Part shown: piece after piece, positions 18,098-26,101 of the stretch
Layout: each line of letters opens with the position of its first letter
How positions within the stretch are numbered: position 1 is the first letter of the stretch
NCBI GenBank assembly: GCA_947259725.1
Contig: CAMYNM010000002.1
Location: forward strand, 1-64,000
Length of the DNA stretch: 64,000 bases
DNA from: CALZIK01 sp945787635
GTDB taxonomy: Bacteria > Acidobacteriota > Thermoanaerobaculia > Multivoradales > JAHEKO01
Reading direction: 5' to 3'
Notes under the pieces: generated by a model
Told to the model about the DNA's origin: nothing
The model's input: the letters and a program-made list of their open reading frames with translations, nothing else
Database searches by the model: none
Program-made: the position numbers and the translations under genes

Positions 18098-20649
18098 TGC
18101 TCCCGATGCGACCCCGCGGCAGCTCCAATCTCGACCTGAGCGGACCAGCCGCCCGGTGGGGACTCGGCCTGGTGGTCCTCATTGCCGCGACGGTCTATCT
18201 GGGTGCCATCGGCTGGGGCCTGCCACCGGACTGGCTCACCTGGGCCGGCGACGAGATCAGGCCGGGAGCCGTAACCGGCGAGGCCCAATGGGACCCTCTC
18301 TATCCGCCCGCTCATCGCTACCTGCTGGCGACACTTCTCGAGGGACTGGCGGCGGCGGGTCGCCTGCTCTCGTTGCAGCCCGAGAACCTGAGGACCTTTC
18401 AGACCCTGGCCGCAAGAGGCCTGACGGTTTTTCTCGCGACTCTCGCGCTGCTGGCGATCTACCGCGGCGCTCGCCTGGTGCTCGGTCGGCTCGAGTCGCT
18501 TCTGGCGGTCATCTGCGTCGGCTTCGGCACCGGCTACGTCTTCTACGGCAAGACAGCCAATCTGGACATCCCGTATCTCTTCTGGTTCGTGGTCTCGGTG
18601 GTGTTCTACCTGCGCTGCCTCCGGTCTCGCCGCCTGCTCGACTATCTGCTTTTCGCGGCCTTCGGCACGCTCTCGATCACCACCAAGACCCAGGCCTGGG
18701 CTCTCTATCTCCTGCCGTCCGCCGCGCTCGTCATCGACCTTGCCAGGGCGCACTCCGGCCGCAGGTGGGCGCTCGCGCGGGCGCTCGTCGATCGGCGCAT
18801 TCTCGCCGCAGCAGCCGCCACGGTGCTTCTTACCCTTCTCCTCTTTGGCGAGCTCTGGGGCCGAGGGGAGCTCGTAGCCCACTATCAGGCGATCACTGCA
18901 CAGCCCTACGAGGGCTATCGCGCCGCCACCGCCACCACCCGGGCGGTTTTCGGAGTGTCCCTGGAGAATCTCGTTCTCAGCCTCGGGCTGCCGGTCCTCG
19001 TCTGCTCGCTTCTCGGAGTCCTCGCCGCGCTGTTTCACCCACGGCGCAATGCCCGCCTCCTTCACGTTCTTCTGTTTCCGCTCTCGTACTATCCGGCCTT
19101 CATCCTCGCCACGGGCTTCAACTACGAACGTCACTATCTTCCGATTACCGTCGTCCTCGGTTTTTTCGCCGGCAAGGCTCTCGGCGCAATCTGGCGGAGC
19201 CGACACGGACCGCTCTGGCTGCGCGGCGGCGTGGTCGTTGCGATCGTCGTTCACGTGCTGTTGCGGGGAGTGTCCGTGGACCTGCTGCTTCGGGGCGACG
19301 CGCGCTACGAGGTCGAGCGCTGGCTCGCCGCCGAAGGCCTCTACGATCGGACGGCGGGCCTTGGCTCGATACGCGATCTCCCCCGCGGACTCGTTTCGCA
19401 TCCGGTAAGCAGCTTCGCCAAATGGAGAAGTGGCGAGCACCTGACCAACCCGGTGGTCTGGCACAACTGCTTCGTTCTCAACCGCCTGGGCGCCGAGTAC
19501 TTGATCCCGGACTTCGCCGAAAAGCTGATCGGGCCCGGCGTCAACTACGCCGAGTACCGCCGGTTCTCGAACCGGGCGCGGTGGTCCGCCGTCGACTTCG
19601 GTCGGTTTTCCGCCTACCACACTGCGCTCGCAAAGCTGGCCAGAGACATCGTCATCTTCAAAAGGACGAACGCCGAGTGCGTGGACTCGGGGCGCGTACC
19701 GCGAGGCCTTCACGAGCTGCGCGCTGAGAGCGCCCCCGATCGCCGCCGGAGCCTGGCGCACGGAATCCTCGAGTCGCCGGCATCGAAAGCTCGGACGCTC
19801 CCCCGAAGCGACTACCGCGTGGTGCGCACCCACTCCAACTTCTGGACTGTGGGCACCTTCCCTGCCGGAGTCGTTGTCTCCAACACCGGACACAGGCCCT
19901 ACGCACCCAAGCTCGGCCTGAGCCTCGCCGGAGCCGACGCCGACTTTCCAGTCACGGTCTCGATCGAGGACGGCGCCGGCACGCGGCAAGAGGTCTTCGA
20001 GCGGCCCGAGGTTCGCAGGGTTGCGCTTCGCGAGGTGGCTCCGGGCGACGTAGGGCTCTACATCGTCTGGACCGATACCGAATGGGTGGGCCCGGGACGA
20101 AGACGTTTGGGCGTCCGCCTGGCAGCGGGCGAGACCCGCGGCGAATGGCTCAATCGACTGTTCGAGGAGCAGGCGGATCTACGCCTGTACGAGAGGCTCT
20201 CGGCACTCTCCTCCAGCCGGGACCGACACCGGCGCGCCAGCTTCGTCGAGTCCGTGATCGATGGCAGCATCCCCAACTCTTCCACTGTAGAAGACGGAAC
20301 CGCCGTCCTGGTGGGTGGCTGGCCGGACGGCTGGACACACGGCACTCGGCCGGCCGGGCTCCTGATCGAGAATCCGGCGAACCACATCGTCCGACCGCGC
20401 CTCCGGCTCGGCTGCGACCCACGAGAGGGAGATCCCCGGTTGACCGTCTCGATCGACGATGGCTCGAGGGTCACCGAGGTCATTCTCGACTGCCGGCGCG
20501 TGACCAGCGTTCGCCTGCGCAAGATCGACGCGGGCAGCCGCAAGCTCTACATCCTCCGCTCCGACCGGCCGTCCGCCGCGACCCCGCAGGACGATCGCCT
20601 CCGAGGAGTCCTCGTGCGAGACGTGAGGCTGATCGAAAAAGACGCTTGA
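18097..20649 (+). CDS. Membrane glycosyltransferase (GT39/GT83-like) with duplicated C-terminal domain
   Basis: 850 residues. Residues about 20-420 hold some ten transmembrane helices in the dolichyl/undecaprenyl-phosphate-sugar transferase style; TWAGDEIRPG in the first external loop carries the acidic pair expected for catalysis. The extracytoplasmic C-terminus contains two similar modules: about 575-690 (WTVGTFPAGVVVSN, VTVSIEDG) and about 735-850 (WTHGTRPAGLLIEN, LTVSIDDG). They align over about 110 residues, so an internal duplication is clear. The start GTG 18097 overlaps the flippase stop by one base; ATG 18106 is possible. It probably transfers a lipid-linked sugar in the periplasm. 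Confidence 0.8.
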   Translation: MLPMRPRGSSNLDLSGPAARWGLGLVVLIAATVYLGAIGWGLPPDWLTWAGDEIRPGAVTGEAQWDPLYPPAHRYLLATLLEGLAAAGRLLSLQPENLRTFQTLAARGLTVFLATLALLAIYRGARLVLGRLESLLAVICVGFGTGYVFYGKTANLDIPYLFWFVVSVVFYLRCLRSRRLLDYLLFAAFGTLSITTKTQAWALYLLPSAALVIDLARAHSGRRWALARALVDRRILAAAAATVLLTLLLFGELWGRGELVAHYQAITAQPYEGYRAATATTRAVFGVSLENLVLSLGLPVLVCSLLGVLAALFHPRRNARLLHVLLFPLSYYPAFILATGFNYERHYLPITVVLGFFAGKALGAIWRSRHGPLWLRGGVVVAIVVHVLLRGVSVDLLLRGDARYEVERWLAAEGLYDRTAGLGSIRDLPRGLVSHPVSSFAKWRSGEHLTNPVVWHNCFVLNRLGAEYLIPDFAEKLIGPGVNYAEYRRFSNRARWSAVDFGRFSAYHTALAKLARDIVIFKRTNAECVDSGRVPRGLHELRAESAPDRRRSLAHGILESPASKARTLPRSDYRVVRTHSNFWTVGTFPAGVVVSNTGHRPYAPKLGLSLAGADADFPVTVSIEDGAGTRQEVFERPEVRRVALREVAPGDVGLYIVWTDTEWVGPGRRRLGVRLAAGETRGEWLNRLFEEQADLRLYERLSALSSSRDRHRRASFVESVIDGSIPNSSTVEDGTAVLVGGWPDGWTHGTRPAGLLIENPANHIVRPRLRLGCDPREGDPRLTVSIDDGSRVTEVILDCRRVTSVRLRKIDAGSRKLYILRSDRPSAATPQDDRLRGVLVRDVRLIEKDA

Positions 20650-20676
20650 GCGTTCCGTATAGCCCGAGCTTCCGGC

Positions 20677-21012
20677 CTAGTCGTCACCCAGCTCTCGAAT
20701 CGCGATGTGCCGGACCAGCCGGGTGAGGTCGCGTTCGGCCCTGTCGAGCCGGATGTACAAGCGGAAGAAACCATAAAACAAGAGTCCGACGGCGATGTAG
20801 ACCAGAAAGTCCACCCCGGTGGCGGTCACGACGCCAAGTCGCACGGCTATGGCATCGGCCAGCTCGGGCGAAAGCATGACGACCGCCACGGCGAGCCAGG
20901 GCAGCGACCAGAAGAGAATCCGCCGTAGCGACATCTCTCGCCTCCGGTAGCGCTGTGCGAGCCGCGCCAGGAGCAAGGCGACCACCAACAAGGTTGCGAT
21001 CCTGATCAGCAT
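20677..21012 (-). CDS. DUF2304 membrane protein
   Basis: 111 residues, three hydrophobic helices, with the family pattern RRREMSLRRILFWSLPWLAV and a C-terminal amphipathic stretch (YIRLDRAERDLTRLVRHIA). DUF2304 genes are very often next to a GT2 glycosyltransferase, as here, where the GT2 gene ends 10 bases upstream. Function is unknown; a membrane partner for the glycosyltransferase is the usual inference. Convergent with the preceding gene, 27 bases apart. Confidence 0.85.
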   Translation of the reverse strand: MLIRIATLLVVALLLARLAQRYRRREMSLRRILFWSLPWLAVAVVMLSPELADAIAVRLGVVTATGVDFLVYIAVGLLFYGFFRLYIRLDRAERDLTRLVRHIAIRELGDD

Positions 21013-21022
21013 GCGAAGCTCC

Positions 21023-21694
21023 CTACTGGGTCAGCTTGCCCCACAGAAACTGGAGACCGACCCTGAGCTTCGCCAGGTTGCCTTCGCCCTTGCCGAGAGA
21101 GTAGTCGGTGTAGCTGATCGTCACCGGCACCTCGCGCAGCCTCAAGCCCCGCCGGCCGATGCGCTCCACGACTTCGGAGGCGTAGGCCATGCCGTCCTCG
21201 CGGCACTGAATCTGCCGCAGGGCGGAGCTCGAGAAGGCCCGGAAGCCATTGTGGGCGTCGCTCAGCGCAACACCAGAAAGCACCCGCGTGAACAGGATCG
21301 CGGCCTTGATCAGGATCTTTCGCAGAAGCGGGATCCGCCGGCCTTGACCCAGGAAGCGTGACCCGATGGTGACGTCGGCCTCGCCGTCGGCTACCGGTTG
21401 AGTAACGGCCGCGATCTCATCGACCTCGTGCTGCCCGTCGGCGTCGAAATGGACGACGATCTCGTAGCCGCGCTGAACGGCCCAATCCGAGCCAGTCGTC
21501 AGGGCAGCGCCATAGCCCCGGTTCACCCAGTGGCGGAGCACCGTGGCACCCCCTCTGCGAGCCTCTTCGTAGGTAGCGTCGCTCGAGCCGTCGTCCACCA
21601 CGACCGGATCGTGGCCGTGCTCGACGATATCTCGCACCACATCTCCAATCGCCTGCGCCTCGTTGAAGGCGGGTATGACCACAGCGATTCGCAA
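21023..21694 (-). CDS. Family 2 glycosyltransferase (dolichol-phosphate mannosyltransferase-like)
   Basis: 223 residues with the GT-A fold: IAVVIPAFNEAQAIGDVV, VVVDDGSSDAT and HFDADGQHEVDEI (the DxD region), then IGSRFLG and LSDAHNGFRAFS as in polyprenyl-phosphate sugar synthases. It lacks a C-terminal membrane domain; the adjacent DUF2304 protein may supply one. Start: TTG 21694 lies 4 bases after AAGGTGG and begins right at the fold; ATG 21763 is possible but would overlap the divergent gene region. It likely makes the lipid-phosphate sugar donor used by the membrane transferases nearby. Confidence 0.85.
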   Translation of the reverse strand: MRIAVVIPAFNEAQAIGDVVRDIVEHGHDPVVVDDGSSDATYEEARRGGATVLRHWVNRGYGAALTTGSDWAVQRGYEIVVHFDADGQHEVDEIAAVTQPVADGEADVTIGSRFLGQGRRIPLLRKILIKAAILFTRVLSGVALSDAHNGFRAFSSSALRQIQCREDGMAYASEVVERIGRRGLRLREVPVTISYTDYSLGKGEGNLAKLRVGLQFLWGKLTQ

Positions 21695-21780
21695 GTTGCC
21701 ACCTTGACCGTTCGAGAATTCCCTCCGGCCAAGCTTAGCAGCCGAGCCGGCCGGTTTCCGCATTGGTAAGATCGCGCACC

Positions 21781-24213
21781 GTGAAAACCGACCGCGACCC
21801 TCGCCGATTCCGCCGCGCGATGGCTCTCGTCCTGGCGAGAGGTCGTGCGCCTCTGTTTCTGCTCGCGGCCGCGCTTCTGGTTCTCCAGGCCTGGTCTCTG
21901 AGCCGGGAGCGCTGGGGCTTGGTCGCCGAGTACCGCAGCCAGGCCGACGGCGGCGGGCATGTGGTCCGTCGCCAGATCGAGGCGGACCCGTCGATTTCAC
22001 CCGACGGAATCGCGGTTCTGCGACCCGAGTACTCGGTTCGCTGGACCGGTTGGATCCGGATCGAAGAAGAGGGCCGGTACTGGTTCACCACCCGGTCGGG
22101 CGGTTCCTCCTCCATCGAGATCCGCGGCAAGAACGTGCTCGAGAACGCCGGCGGCCAGCCGCCGCGCTCGGTCAACGGACGGGTTCATCTTCGCCGTGGC
22201 CTCCACCCGATCGTCGTCGGCCTCTCGAAAACGCCCGGGCGATGGCACCTTCTCGAGACCCGTTTCGGCCGCAAGCTCAACCAGCTCGAGGCGATCCCTG
22301 CCACCGCGCTCTTTGCGAGCCAGCCCGGACGTTACCGGCAGCTGGTACGGAGCGCCACTCGAGGACTCTCTCTCGATGGGCGCAGAGCTCTCGCCGGTGT
22401 CTTGCTCGTCCCGGCGCTGCTGCTCGTCTGGCTGGCGCTGCGACCCCACGCAGGATCGGCCGGCCGGGCCTGGCTCGCGGCTCGAGAGCAACTGACGGCA
22501 GTGCAGTCGAAGCGGCGGTATCGAGCCGCATTTCTCGTCGCCCTCTTCGCGTTCGCCTTCTTCGCTTCCCTGCCCTTCGCCGGCAGCCCCTACGGCTACG
22601 ACGACCTCTTCTACATGCAGCTCGCGCAAAAAACCGAAGCCTTCCCATGGGTTCTCAATCGCTACGCTCACGTCTACGTCCTCAAACCATTCTTCGCACT
22701 CACGGGCGGGGATGCCTTCCAGGCCTCGGAGATCTACTGGTCTTTCATGTTCGCCGCCACGGTGACCGCCATGGGCGCTGCGATCATGAGCCTCGGCGCC
22801 GGGTATCAAATCCTGACCTTGCTCGCGGCGCTCTTGCTGTTGCTGAGCCAGCCGATGTTGTTCGAGCGCATCGGCGCCGCCTATTCGGATTACACCGTGA
22901 TGATGCTGGTAACCGTGGGCGTTGCGGTGTATCTGCACGGGCTGGCGAGGGCGCGAGGGCCCACCTGGAACTGGGTCAGCTTCGTTCTCGGTCTCGCCAC
23001 CTTTTGGGCCACCAAGTCCAAGGAGCTCGGTGCGGTCCTGCTCTGGCTCCTGCCGCTGCTTGCGTTCGAGGAAGGGCGCTTGCGATGGCGAAGCTTCGCC
23101 AAAAAACTCGGCTTCTGGGTCGCGGGTGCCGCCGTCGGCCTGGTGGCGCTGATGGTGCTCGACGCGATCTACCTCGGGGACGGCTTCTTCGCAGTCCGCC
23201 CGGACAACATCAATCGGGTCGGAAGCTTCAACTTCGCGCAAACGCCCGAAAGCCACTCCGGTTGGATGGCGACGCTCTGGCGCGGACACCACGTGGCGAA
23301 CCCCGGCGACGCCAGCGCCGGCCTGCTCGCCATTTTCGTCGTACTGGCCGCCGCCGCCGCGACTTGGAGGCAGCGGACGCTCGAGCTGCGTCTCGTGCAT
23401 CTCATGCCGATGGGGTATCTGGCGGCGCTCATCCTGATGAATCTTCGAGCGACCTACCCCTACATTCCACGATACCTGTACCCGATCCTGCCGGTGGCCT
23501 GTGTGCTCGCGGCGGCGTTGTTTCACTACGCCGGGCTCGACGATCTAGACTGGAGCCGACTTGCGAGCCCGCGTTTCTTCGTGCCGGCTATTCTGGTCGC
23601 CGCCGCCCCCTGGGCGGTATTGAGCCTGCTGCCTTTCGACAAGTTCGCCCGGGCCGGCTGGACCCCCGAGCTCTTCGTGCCCCGGGTTCTGATGCCTCTG
23701 GTCCTGATGGGGCTTCTAGCGCTGTTTGCTGCCTTTTTCCATATTCGGAGCGTCCGCCTGGCGCTTCTTGCGCTGGCCGCGGCGCTCCTGTTCGCACCCT
23801 ATTTCAGCCAGACCAGCCAGCGCCTGGCAACCCGCTTCGCGGTGTCCCGGGCAGAGGCTTCGCTCTACCCTTTTAGGACGTTCGCCAAAGAGCTCGAAGA
23901 GACCGAGGTCGCGCACCTGTCGGTGTCGCCAAACGTTCTGGCCACGCGCATGTGCGGCGGATACAAACTCGCGTGCAAACGGATCGTCCGGTTGTGGATC
24001 GATCCCGAGGTACAGCTGACCTTCGATGACGAGTACAACGCGGGTGCGACCTTCACTCTCGGAACCGATACGGACGTCGAAGCCTGGGCGCAGAACGACG
24101 CCGGGCTGCGCTCCCGGGCCGTCTTCGACCCGACCCGCTCGGTCGCCCTGATCCGCTCGCCCCACGTGCCGCTCCCGGAGAGCATCTGGACCCGCGCCGT
24201 TCCGAAGAACTAG
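21781..24213 (+). CDS. PA14-containing membrane glycosyltransferase, paralog 1
   Basis: 810 residues. One N-terminal helix precedes a PA14-type sugar-binding beta domain (about residues 40-185, with VRWTGWIRIEEEGRYWF and IEIRGKNVLENAGG). About ten transmembrane helices follow, with GYDDLFYMQLAQ and RYAHVYVLKPFFALTGGD in the external loops. The first external loop keeps the acidic pair DD expected of GT39/GT83-like enzymes. The layout and many motifs recur in 26102-28555, so the two are paralogs. GTG 21781 (VKTDRDPRR) is the likely start. It ends nine bases from the convergent M49-like gene. Probable role is periplasmic glycan transfer with a carbohydrate-binding module. Confidence 0.75.
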   Translation: MKTDRDPRRFRRAMALVLARGRAPLFLLAAALLVLQAWSLSRERWGLVAEYRSQADGGGHVVRRQIEADPSISPDGIAVLRPEYSVRWTGWIRIEEEGRYWFTTRSGGSSSIEIRGKNVLENAGGQPPRSVNGRVHLRRGLHPIVVGLSKTPGRWHLLETRFGRKLNQLEAIPATALFASQPGRYRQLVRSATRGLSLDGRRALAGVLLVPALLLVWLALRPHAGSAGRAWLAAREQLTAVQSKRRYRAAFLVALFAFAFFASLPFAGSPYGYDDLFYMQLAQKTEAFPWVLNRYAHVYVLKPFFALTGGDAFQASEIYWSFMFAATVTAMGAAIMSLGAGYQILTLLAALLLLLSQPMLFERIGAAYSDYTVMMLVTVGVAVYLHGLARARGPTWNWVSFVLGLATFWATKSKELGAVLLWLLPLLAFEEGRLRWRSFAKKLGFWVAGAAVGLVALMVLDAIYLGDGFFAVRPDNINRVGSFNFAQTPESHSGWMATLWRGHHVANPGDASAGLLAIFVVLAAAAATWRQRTLELRLVHLMPMGYLAALILMNLRATYPYIPRYLYPILPVACVLAAALFHYAGLDDLDWSRLASPRFFVPAILVAAAPWAVLSLLPFDKFARAGWTPELFVPRVLMPLVLMGLLALFAAFFHIRSVRLALLALAAALLFAPYFSQTSQRLATRFAVSRAEASLYPFRTFAKELEETEVAHLSVSPNVLATRMCGGYKLACKRIVRLWIDPEVQLTFDDEYNAGATFTLGTDTDVEAWAQNDAGLRSRAVFDPTRSVALIRSPHVPLPESIWTRAVPKN

Positions 24214-24222
24214 GCGAGATTT

Positions 24223-26034
24223 CTACTCTCCCAAGGCCGCGTAGCGAACCAGGCGGTAGCGGTACTTGGCCGCCTCGCGGATGCGCTTGGCGAGCGGCTC
24301 ATGGCGGGCCTCGTCCCAGACGGCGTAAGCGTCGACGAACTTCCTCGCGCGCTCGACGTCCCCGGTCGACTGAATCGCAAGCACCTCGGTCAGCATCGCC
24401 GCCACCGCGTCGGCGTAGCGCGTGAAATCGATCGCGAGCCGGCCGTCGCCGTCCCAGGACAGAACACCCCGGTCGAGCAAGAAGTTCATCTGCATCAGCT
24501 GCATGGTCTGGTAGGGCTGCGCCCGTCGCGGCTTGACCGCCTGGAGTGTGCGTCGGACGCCGTCGGCGTATACCGCGCGCAGGCCGGCGGCGTCGTAGTA
24601 GCCGCTCTCGGCCAAGGCGGGCGCAATGTAGAGCGACACCAAATCCGACTTGAGCTCCTCGATCAAGTCCGAGCGCTCGGCCAACGCCTGCCCCAGATTG
24701 CCGCCTGCGGCCGTGCTGGACGGTCCCAGGTAGTGGCCGACCTCGTGCCAGAGCGTGCGATTGAAATTGCCGTCGAGGGTTAGCTCGTCGGCGTGCTTGG
24801 AAGCGACCGCCGCTGCCCAGCCCGCCCGGGTGTTCGCGAACAGATCGGGGTGGGTCATGATGTTGTAGCGCAGCATGATCGTGCGGCCGTACTTGCGCGC
24901 ATGGTCGGCGTCGTTGGGCAGGATCGTCGCGGTGTTGGTGCCGCGGGCCTGGCCGAAATCGGCGATCACGTTGTAGACCCCGACCGGAATGTCCGATGAG
25001 ACACTCTTATGGTCTTCATAAGGGAGACTGTCTTCGAGCTCCTGGAGGCCTCCGATCGCCTCGGCGAGCTTGTCGCTTCGCTCGCGATCGCGGAGCAGGA
25101 CGTTGGCGCTGAAAAAGCTTTTGACGCCGAGAAGCTCATCGTCGTAGGTCTCGTAGCTTCCGATCTGGCCATTCAGCTTCCCGAATTCGCCTCGTACCCA
25201 GGATGCGTCACCGGCTTCGTAGTCGTCGGCCAGCAGATCACGTGCGCGGTTGGCCAGGTAGGCGGCAAAGTCCGGATCTTCCGATCGGATCGTCTCCGCG
25301 GCGTGCTGCAGGAGATGGTACGCCTGGAGAATTTCGTCCGCGTAAGCCACCGAGTAGGGCACCGCGTAGAAGCCTGACGCCTCGTCGCCGGGTTCGGTCG
25401 TGAGCTCGGAAAGCCTGGCGCCGAGACCGGGATGCAGCAGGGCCAGCTCCGGGTGGCCCTCGAGCACCGCCAGGTCGGTTTCGAGATTGTCCGAGGTCAC
25501 CCGTCGCACCACCGAGCGCACACCCAGGATCGCCGCTCGCTCGTCTGGACGCTCTTCGAGCCAGGCCTCGATCTCCTCGCGGGTCACATCGCTCGGGTAG
25601 ACGTTCTTGCCCGGCACCTCCGCGGCCACTGGAAGAAACGCCACCCGCTCATTCTCGAGGGTGGTCGCGATCGGCCCCTTGAACAGGCGATAGAGATCCA
25701 AGAGCTTCTCGGTCTCGACCGGGCTCTCCAGCCGTTCGTGCACCACCGCCAGCTCGGCCAGAGCCTCGAGGCTCTGAGGGTGCGTCGATTGAAGATACAG
25801 CCAGTGCAAAACCTGCCCGGCGGCCAGAAGATCCTCGACCGTGGCCTGCTCGGCCGGGGTGAGCTCCGAAAGGTCCGGCGCCAGGCGAATCACCAGCGTG
25901 CGCTCGAGAATCGGCTCGATCTCGTCGGAACCCCAGTACCCGGGCGGCAGCTCGGCTCCGGCCGCGCCCGCGGTCAGGGCCGCCGCAAGCAAACCAGTGC
26001 GGCTGAAGGCTATGAGTGGGTTGCAGAATCTCAT
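24223..26034 (-). CDS. M49-like (dipeptidyl peptidase III-related) zinc peptidase
   Basis: 603 residues with a signal peptide (AAALTAGAAGAELP). SYETYDDELLG (about 293-303) and LWHEVGHYLGPS (about 428-439) with EELKSDLVSLY (about 459-469) match the bacterial DPP III-related group of zinc hydrolases. The zinc helix here reads HEVGH (HExxH), whereas classical M49 enzymes have HExxxH; the second Glu ligand is in the EELKSD segment. The exported location suggests peptide scavenging. It lies between the two PA14 glycosyltransferase genes, but a functional link is not evident. Confidence 0.78.
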   Translation of the reverse strand: MRFCNPLIAFSRTGLLAAALTAGAAGAELPPGYWGSDEIEPILERTLVIRLAPDLSELTPAEQATVEDLLAAGQVLHWLYLQSTHPQSLEALAELAVVHERLESPVETEKLLDLYRLFKGPIATTLENERVAFLPVAAEVPGKNVYPSDVTREEIEAWLEERPDERAAILGVRSVVRRVTSDNLETDLAVLEGHPELALLHPGLGARLSELTTEPGDEASGFYAVPYSVAYADEILQAYHLLQHAAETIRSEDPDFAAYLANRARDLLADDYEAGDASWVRGEFGKLNGQIGSYETYDDELLGVKSFFSANVLLRDRERSDKLAEAIGGLQELEDSLPYEDHKSVSSDIPVGVYNVIADFGQARGTNTATILPNDADHARKYGRTIMLRYNIMTHPDLFANTRAGWAAAVASKHADELTLDGNFNRTLWHEVGHYLGPSSTAAGGNLGQALAERSDLIEELKSDLVSLYIAPALAESGYYDAAGLRAVYADGVRRTLQAVKPRRAQPYQTMQLMQMNFLLDRGVLSWDGDGRLAIDFTRYADAVAAMLTEVLAIQSTGDVERARKFVDAYAVWDEARHEPLAKRIREAAKYRYRLVRYAALGE

Positions 26035-26101
26035 GGACTCCGACTCTATCGACTTTTGATGGGCGACCTCCCCAGGGAACCTCGTGTCGGGATCGACGAA
26101 T

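Noticed and set aside
18094..19989. 631-codon open frame on the minus strand opposite the membrane glycosyltransferase
   Set aside because: Low-complexity Glu/Arg/Gly composition with no domain, opposite a clear multi-helix enzyme; the same applies to 21997-23526.
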